DNA from: Nitrospinota bacterium
GTDB lineage: Bacteria > UBA8248 > JACPRG01
Direction: 5' to 3'
DNA: 17,224 nt
Assembly (NCBI GenBank): GCA_030740135.1
Contig: JASLXW010000025.1
Span: 1-17,224 of the forward strand
Positions 14,198-17,224 of this stretch are shown here, piece after piece. Positions within the stretch are counted from its first letter, which is position 1. Each line of letters begins with the position of its first letter. The notes under the pieces are model-generated. The model had not been told where the DNA came from and made no database searches. It saw only the letters and a list, made by a program, of their open reading frames with translations. The position numbers and the translations under genes were made by a program.

Positions 14198-16000
14198 CTA
14201 ATCGGCGCGGGACGTGTCGGGGGGCTCGCCGCCGCCTTCGGACCCGTCCCCGGTGTCGCCGAAGATTTCATCCGCGTCCCGAAAGATGTCTCCCATGAGC
14301 TTCAGCGGATCGGTTCCCGACTCTGCGGAACCGGCCGCGCGAACACCGTTGTCCGGGGATCCGCCGGCCGGGCCGGCGTCCTCGGCCTCCGCGACCGGGA
14401 CCAGCACGACCTTGTTCCCCTCGCCCCAAATCCGCCGGACGGCCTCCATGATGACGGTCTGGTTGGTTTGCGCGCGCTGGAGGTTGTGTCGAATGACCCC
14501 GATTTTCACCTCGCCCCGGTCCGTCGAAAGCAGATTTCCGCCTTCCAGGTAATGCAGGACCGCCTTCTTGGATTGCTCCACCTCATGCAGGAGCCTTTGC
14601 CAAAGCCCCCCCTGTCCCCCCCCGTCGGGCTCCGGAATCGGGGCGGCGTTGGGCGTCCCGCTGCCGGACGAACCGCCGGGCGGAGGGAGGGCGGCGTCTT
14701 CCAAGGCGGCAGGCTCTTCTTCCCCGCCGGAAGGGGTCCCGGATTTTTTCTCCGCCTCGACGGTTGCGCGCCGTTGCTCGCCCGAACCCCCGAGGGCGGT
14801 CTCGACCTCGCCGAGTTTTTTCATGACCGCTTCGAGCGAGACCGAGGGCCTGAGGCCGGCCATGCGCAGCAGTGACATCTCCAGAACCGGCTGGGGACTC
14901 GCGGCCAGGCGGACGTCGCGCTCGAGGTCCATCGCTATCCGGAAGCACCGGTGCAGCCTTTCCCGGCCGAAGGTCTTCGCCAAGGCCGTCAACTCCCGCG
15001 CTTCCTCGGGCGTCAGCTCCAGCAACCCGGACGGGTCCGGATGGTCCCCCCCCCCGCCCGCCGAGACCATCTCCGCCACGAGAAGATCCCGGAAAAAACC
15101 CATGAGGGAGATGCAAAACTGCTTCAGGTCCTGACCTTCACGGAAAATGTCCCGCACCGCCTCGAGCAGCCCCTGCGTCTCCTCGCGCGCGATCATGTCG
15201 GCGACCTTCCGAATGACCGATCCGGAAACGAGACCGAGGGCGTCGGAGACCTCCTCCTCCTTCAGCGTCTCGCCCCGCTCTTCTCCCCCCATGTACGCGA
15301 TGACCTGATCGAACAGGTTTTGGGCGTCCCGCATGCTGCCGTCCGCGGTGCGCGCGATCAGGTGGAGGGCGTCCCGTTCGATGTCGATCCGTTCGCCTTC
15401 CGCAATCCGCGCGAGCTGCTCGATGATGACGCCGGGAGGCAGGCGGTGGAAGTCGAAACACTGGCAGCGGGAGCTGATGGTGGCCGGAATCCTTTCGGGC
15501 TCCGTCGTGGCGAAGATGAAGATGACGCCCTCGGGGGGCTCCTCCAGGGTCTTCAACAGGGCGTTGAAGGCGCCCTTGGAAAGCATATGGACTTCATCAA
15601 TCACATAGACCTTTCGCCGGCCCCGGGCGGGCGCGTACCGCACCTGCTCCCGCAGGTCCCGGATGTGGTCCACGCCGGTGTTGGAGGCCCCGTCGATCTC
15701 CAGAACGTCGGGATGGCGGTCCTCGATGATCTCCAGACAGGAAGAGCACCGGTCGCAGGGCTCGACCGGGAGAGGCTTGCCCTCCGCCTCGGCGGCGGCG
15801 CGGACTTCGCAGTTGACCGCCTTGGCGAGCAGCCGGGCGACGGTCGTTTTCCCCACGCCGCGGGGGCCCGAGAAGATGTACGCGTGCGCGATGCGTCCTT
15901 TGCGAAGGGCGTTCTGCAACGTCCGCCGGACGTGGTCCTGGCCGGTGAGCCCCTCGAAGGTCTGGGGCCGATACTTTCTGGCGGTCACCTGGTAGACCAC
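14198..16000 (-). CDS. dnaX: DNA polymerase III subunits gamma/tau
   Basis: This is the clamp-loader ATPase of the replisome. The 600-aa product starts with a near-invariant VTARKYRPQTFEGLTGQDHV. It contains Walker A GPRGVGKT (45-52), a zinc module (Cys64, Cys82, Cys85, Cys88), Walker B VYVIDEVH (131-138) and the SRC motif (177-179) after FATTEPERIPATI. A clamp-loader middle domain follows to about residue 375. The C-terminal part has a low-complexity linker (about 395-460), then a folded segment (WQRLLHEVEQSKKAVLHYL) and an acidic tail ending in GDIFRDADEIFGDTGDG. The start is GTG at 16000 with only a weak, distant Shine-Dalgarno site. It lies about 120 bases downstream of the SRP RNA on the same strand. 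Confidence 0.97.
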   Translation of the reverse strand: MVYQVTARKYRPQTFEGLTGQDHVRRTLQNALRKGRIAHAYIFSGPRGVGKTTVARLLAKAVNCEVRAAAEAEGKPLPVEPCDRCSSCLEIIEDRHPDVLEIDGASNTGVDHIRDLREQVRYAPARGRRKVYVIDEVHMLSKGAFNALLKTLEEPPEGVIFIFATTEPERIPATISSRCQCFDFHRLPPGVIIEQLARIAEGERIDIERDALHLIARTADGSMRDAQNLFDQVIAYMGGEERGETLKEEEVSDALGLVSGSVIRKVADMIAREETQGLLEAVRDIFREGQDLKQFCISLMGFFRDLLVAEMVSAGGGGDHPDPSGLLELTPEEARELTALAKTFGRERLHRCFRIAMDLERDVRLAASPQPVLEMSLLRMAGLRPSVSLEAVMKKLGEVETALGGSGEQRRATVEAEKKSGTPSGGEEEPAALEDAALPPPGGSSGSGTPNAAPIPEPDGGGQGGLWQRLLHEVEQSKKAVLHYLEGGNLLSTDRGEVKIGVIRHNLQRAQTNQTVIMEAVRRIWGEGNKVVLVPVAEAEDAGPAGGSPDNGVRAAGSAESGTDPLKLMGDIFRDADEIFGDTGDGSEGGGEPPDTSRAD

Positions 16001-16045
16001 GGAGCGGGACGCCTTTTCCGGGGAGCGGGTTCAAGGGCCGGGGGG

Positions 16046-16067
16046 CGGGAGTCTCGGCCGACTCCCG
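16046..16067. repeat. 8-bp-stem hairpin between SRP RNA and dnaX
   Basis: CGGGAGTC (16046-16053) pairs with GACTCCCG (16060-16067) around a six-base loop. With the hairpin at 16084-16103 it fills the space between the SRP RNA gene and dnaX. There is no T-tract. It could be a processing, attenuating or Rho-type end of the RNA transcript. Confidence 0.4.
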
Positions 16068-16083
16068 GACCCGTCCGCGTCAA

Positions 16084-16103
16084 GTCCGGCCGGGAGGCCG
16101 GAC
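16084..16103. repeat. 8-bp-stem hairpin just past the SRP RNA 3' end
   Basis: GTCCGGCC (16084-16091) pairs with GGCCGGAC (16096-16103) around a four-base loop, about 18 bases beyond the predicted 3' end of the SRP RNA on the minus strand. The stem is very stable but is not followed by T residues, so a classic terminator is not supported. Confidence 0.45.
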
Positions 16104-16120
16104 CGGCCCGTCGCATGATC

Positions 16121-16398
16121 AAGGGTCGTGCACCCCACATTGACCGCCCCATCCGGAGGCGTCCAGGGAGGTCGGCTCAGGCCAGGCAACCTCGCGGCGC
16201 ACGGAACGCATTGCTTACCGCTGCTTCCTTCCGGACCTGACGGGGTTCACAGGCGCCCGTCGCACAAGACCCGGCCTTCGACGCCTTCCACCCGGGATCA
16301 TCCACCCGAACGATTTGGCCGCGGTGGGGGATTCGGCCCCGCATATAGCGGATTTCGGGCGACAGGGCACCGCTAACGCCCCGCCTAGCACGACCCAA
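16121..16398 (-). ncRNA. ffs: Large bacterial signal recognition particle RNA (with Alu domain)
   Basis: This is the RNA scaffold of the signal recognition particle. On the minus strand the S domain carries the universal GTCAGGTCCGGAAGGAAGCA core that binds Ffh (about 16223-16244). The 5' part carries the Alu-domain signature CGTGCTAGGCGGGG, then TAGCGGTGCCCTGT and AATCCGCT, as in the Bacillus subtilis scRNA. The ends close on each other: GGGTCGTGC at the 5' end (16388-16396) is exactly complementary to GCACGACCC near the 3' end (16123-16131). The length of about 275 bases fits the large type and not the roughly 100-base 4.5S type. An inner pairing GGCCGGGT with GCCTGGCC (16269-16276 with 16180-16187) supports helix 5. 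It lies just downstream of tRNA-Ser. Confidence 0.93.
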
Positions 16399-16407
16399 TA
16401 GGTTTTT

Positions 16408-16499
16408 TGGCGGAGAGGGAGGGATTCGAACCCTCGAGGCAGTTTTACCCGCCTACACGATTTCCAGTCGTGCACCTTCAACCGCTCGGTCACCTCTCC
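16408..16499 (-). tRNA. tRNA-Ser (anticodon GGA)
   Basis: This is a 92-base class II tRNA with a long variable arm. The acceptor stem GGAGAGG pairs with CCTCTCC, then comes discriminator G and an encoded CCA (16408-16410 on the plus strand reads TGG). The anticodon stem CACGA/TCGTG encloses the loop CTGGAAA, giving anticodon GGA. The T-arm is GAGGG-TTCGAAT-CCCTC. It reads UCC and UCU codons. The SRP RNA begins about ten bases beyond the CCA, so the two RNAs are probably processed from one precursor. Confidence 0.97.
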
Positions 16500-17090
16500 G
16501 GTGATCACTCGCCTGAGACGAATGTTCGTGGAACCCCGAGGCTCCGCGAGTTGCCATGGCCGATCTTGGCGGTGGTATGAGTCACCGGCAACCTACTCTC
16601 TGCTACTGAGAATTCGCAAACAGCGAACCGGCGGTTCGTAGGCGACTACTCGGAACAACAAAGCCACGACCGATCCAGGCTTTCATTTTCCCATGGCGCG
16701 TTTCAGGAGAACCAGATGTTACCAGGACACTCACCGGATTCACAAATCTATCACTAATTTTGCCCATCGGCCAGCGGATCGCAAGGAGCGTTTGCCGGAA
16801 AAGAGAAGGTTATCCCGTGAGATACCGGAAACCACGATTCCGAGCGAGAAAGATCGTGAGATTCCCACTGAAACCGGGAAAATACAGGGAATTGAGGACA
16901 TGGCGGATAACAACTTGTCCCGCCTAAATCCGGAACCCCTTAGAAATCAAGGTGATTGGCGGATTAGAGCTATGGATCACAAAACCAAGAGCGGGGAATT
17001 TACAGGGAAATCGGATAATCTTGATCTTCCTCTGACGTCCAGCCTAATTCAAGCACAGGGCATCCGGGCAAGAGGGGCGGGGCAAGGCCG
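16500..17090. other. Non-coding, compositionally distinct stretch with GGGAA-type repeats
   Basis: About 590 bases lie upstream of tRNA-Ser with no gene I can support. The sequence is richer in A and T than the neighbouring genes. It contains a 6-bp-stem hairpin (CGAACC 16624-16629 with GGTTCG 16633-16638). Two similar 18-base units, GGGAAAATACAGGGAATT (16876-16893) and GGGAATTTACAGGGAAAT (16994-17011), match at 15 of 18 positions, with further GGAA-type motifs between them. One frame is open from an ATG at 16693 to the window end, but its translation is low-complexity and charged, and in the last 130 bases it is out of frame with the real homology. It resembles decayed or mobile-element-flanking DNA. 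Confidence 0.55.
16876..17011. repeat. Pair of imperfect 18-base direct repeats
   Basis: The units at 16876-16893 and 16994-17011 share GGGAA..TACAGGGAA.T and differ at three positions; they begin 118 bases apart. Each unit is itself internally repetitive (GGGAA twice). The origin is unknown. Confidence 0.5.
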
Positions 17091-17224
17091 GCTCGTGCGC
17101 GGGAAAAGGGGTACTACAAGGCCGAGGGTCTCGACGTCGATATCGTACGGGGATACGGCGGGTCGGATACCGCCAAGAAGCTCGGCGCCGGGAGCTACGA
17201 GATCGCCGGCGTGGTCGCGGTGTC
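17091..17224 (+). pseudogene. 5'-truncated NMT1/THI5-like substrate-binding protein fragment (runs off the window)
   Basis: The frame reads AREKGYYKAEGLDVDIVRGY, then GGSDTAKKLGAGSYEIAGVVAV, the N-terminal motif of NMT1/THI5-like ABC binding proteins (Y/F-K-x-EGLDV followed by a G-x-Y/D-x-A segment). The match begins abruptly near 17091. Upstream in this frame there is a TGA at 17022-17024 and no ATG, GTG or TTG between it and the homology, so the usual signal peptide and first beta strand are missing. The downstream part lies outside the window, so I cannot tell whether the rest is intact. A frameshift or assembly error upstream is the alternative to true truncation. It is distinct in sequence from the NMT1-like protein at 8849-9727. 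Confidence 0.65.

Noticed and set aside
14744..14749. Six-A run in dnaX followed by a small hairpin, as a possible programmed frameshift site producing gamma
   Set aside because: It is not a proper slippery heptamer, it is shorter than known transcriptional slippage runs, and neither alternative frame meets an early stop, so no normal gamma form would result.
14583..15116. Long minus-strand open frame inside dnaX
   Set aside because: It is a shadow of dnaX in a high-GC region, rich in Arg, Gly and Pro with no domain.
16215..16508. Open frame covering tRNA-Ser and part of the SRP RNA
   Set aside because: Both are clear structural RNA genes; the frame is accidental.
16693..17224. Open frame from ATG 16693 to the window end
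   Set aside because: The translation is highly charged without fold-like pattern, and over 17091-17224 it is in the wrong frame relative to clear NMT1-like homology.
16408..17224. tRNA-Ser as the attachment site of an integrated element carrying the repeat tract
   Set aside because: The odd DNA lies on the 5' side of the tRNA, whereas integrases usually use the 3' end; no integrase gene or att duplication was seen.
1..17224. CRISPR arrays, insertion sequences with transposases, or phage genes
   Set aside because: No regularly spaced repeats, transposase motifs or phage proteins were found in any frame I read.

Overview
This is a GC-rich bacterial chromosomal window that looks Gram-negative: it carries lipoproteins, TRAP and dipeptide-type ABC permeases, and a standalone sigma-54 activator. 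Solute transport genes and NMT1/THI5-like solute-binding proteins dominate it, beside the housekeeping set tRNA-Ser / SRP RNA / dnaX / ybaB / recR. I cannot name the phylum. An uncultivated soil, sediment or marine lineage in or near the old Deltaproteobacteria / Rokubacteria / Tectomicrobia group would fit, but that is a guess. The large, Alu-domain-containing SRP RNA is the most useful taxonomic marker.

Layout. (1) 166-1131, minus: a sigma-54 AAA+ activator with no sensory domain, read divergently from the next block. (2) About 1661-6545, plus: a transport operon. A strong-looking sigma-70 promoter is followed by two tandem DUF3568-like lipoproteins, a TatT lipoprotein, and the TRAP subunits DctP, DctQ and DctM; starts and stops from tatT onward touch or overlap. 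(3) 6654-8613, plus: an isolated OppB/OppC-type permease pair with no ATPases or binding protein beside it. (4) 8849-11485, plus: an NMT1/THI5-like protein without a signal peptide, a rhodanese, a multi-TM protein of unknown family, and a secreted beta-rich protein broken by an in-frame TAG. (5) 11497-11567: two strong hairpins where the plus and minus strands converge. (6) 11573-12919, minus: a dihydroorotase/allantoinase-like cyclic amidohydrolase. (7) 13056-16499, minus: recR, ybaB, dnaX, a large SRP RNA and tRNA-Ser(GGA); transcription runs from the tRNA toward recR. (8) 16500-17224: a stretch of different composition with degenerate GGGAA-type repeats, ending in a headless fragment of a second NMT1-like binding protein.

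How it fits together. Block 2 is best read as a TPAT system (TRAP transporter with a TPR-like periplasmic lipoprotein partner, as in the Treponema pallidum Tat proteins). Its binding protein lacks the arginine that normally clamps a carboxylate, so the ligand may not be a simple organic acid. The two DUF3568-like lipoproteins upstream are the least explained part. Block 7 couples protein targeting RNA, replication clamp loading and recombination repair in one transcriptional direction. Positions 1-165 hold nothing I can support beyond the 3' flank of the activator gene.
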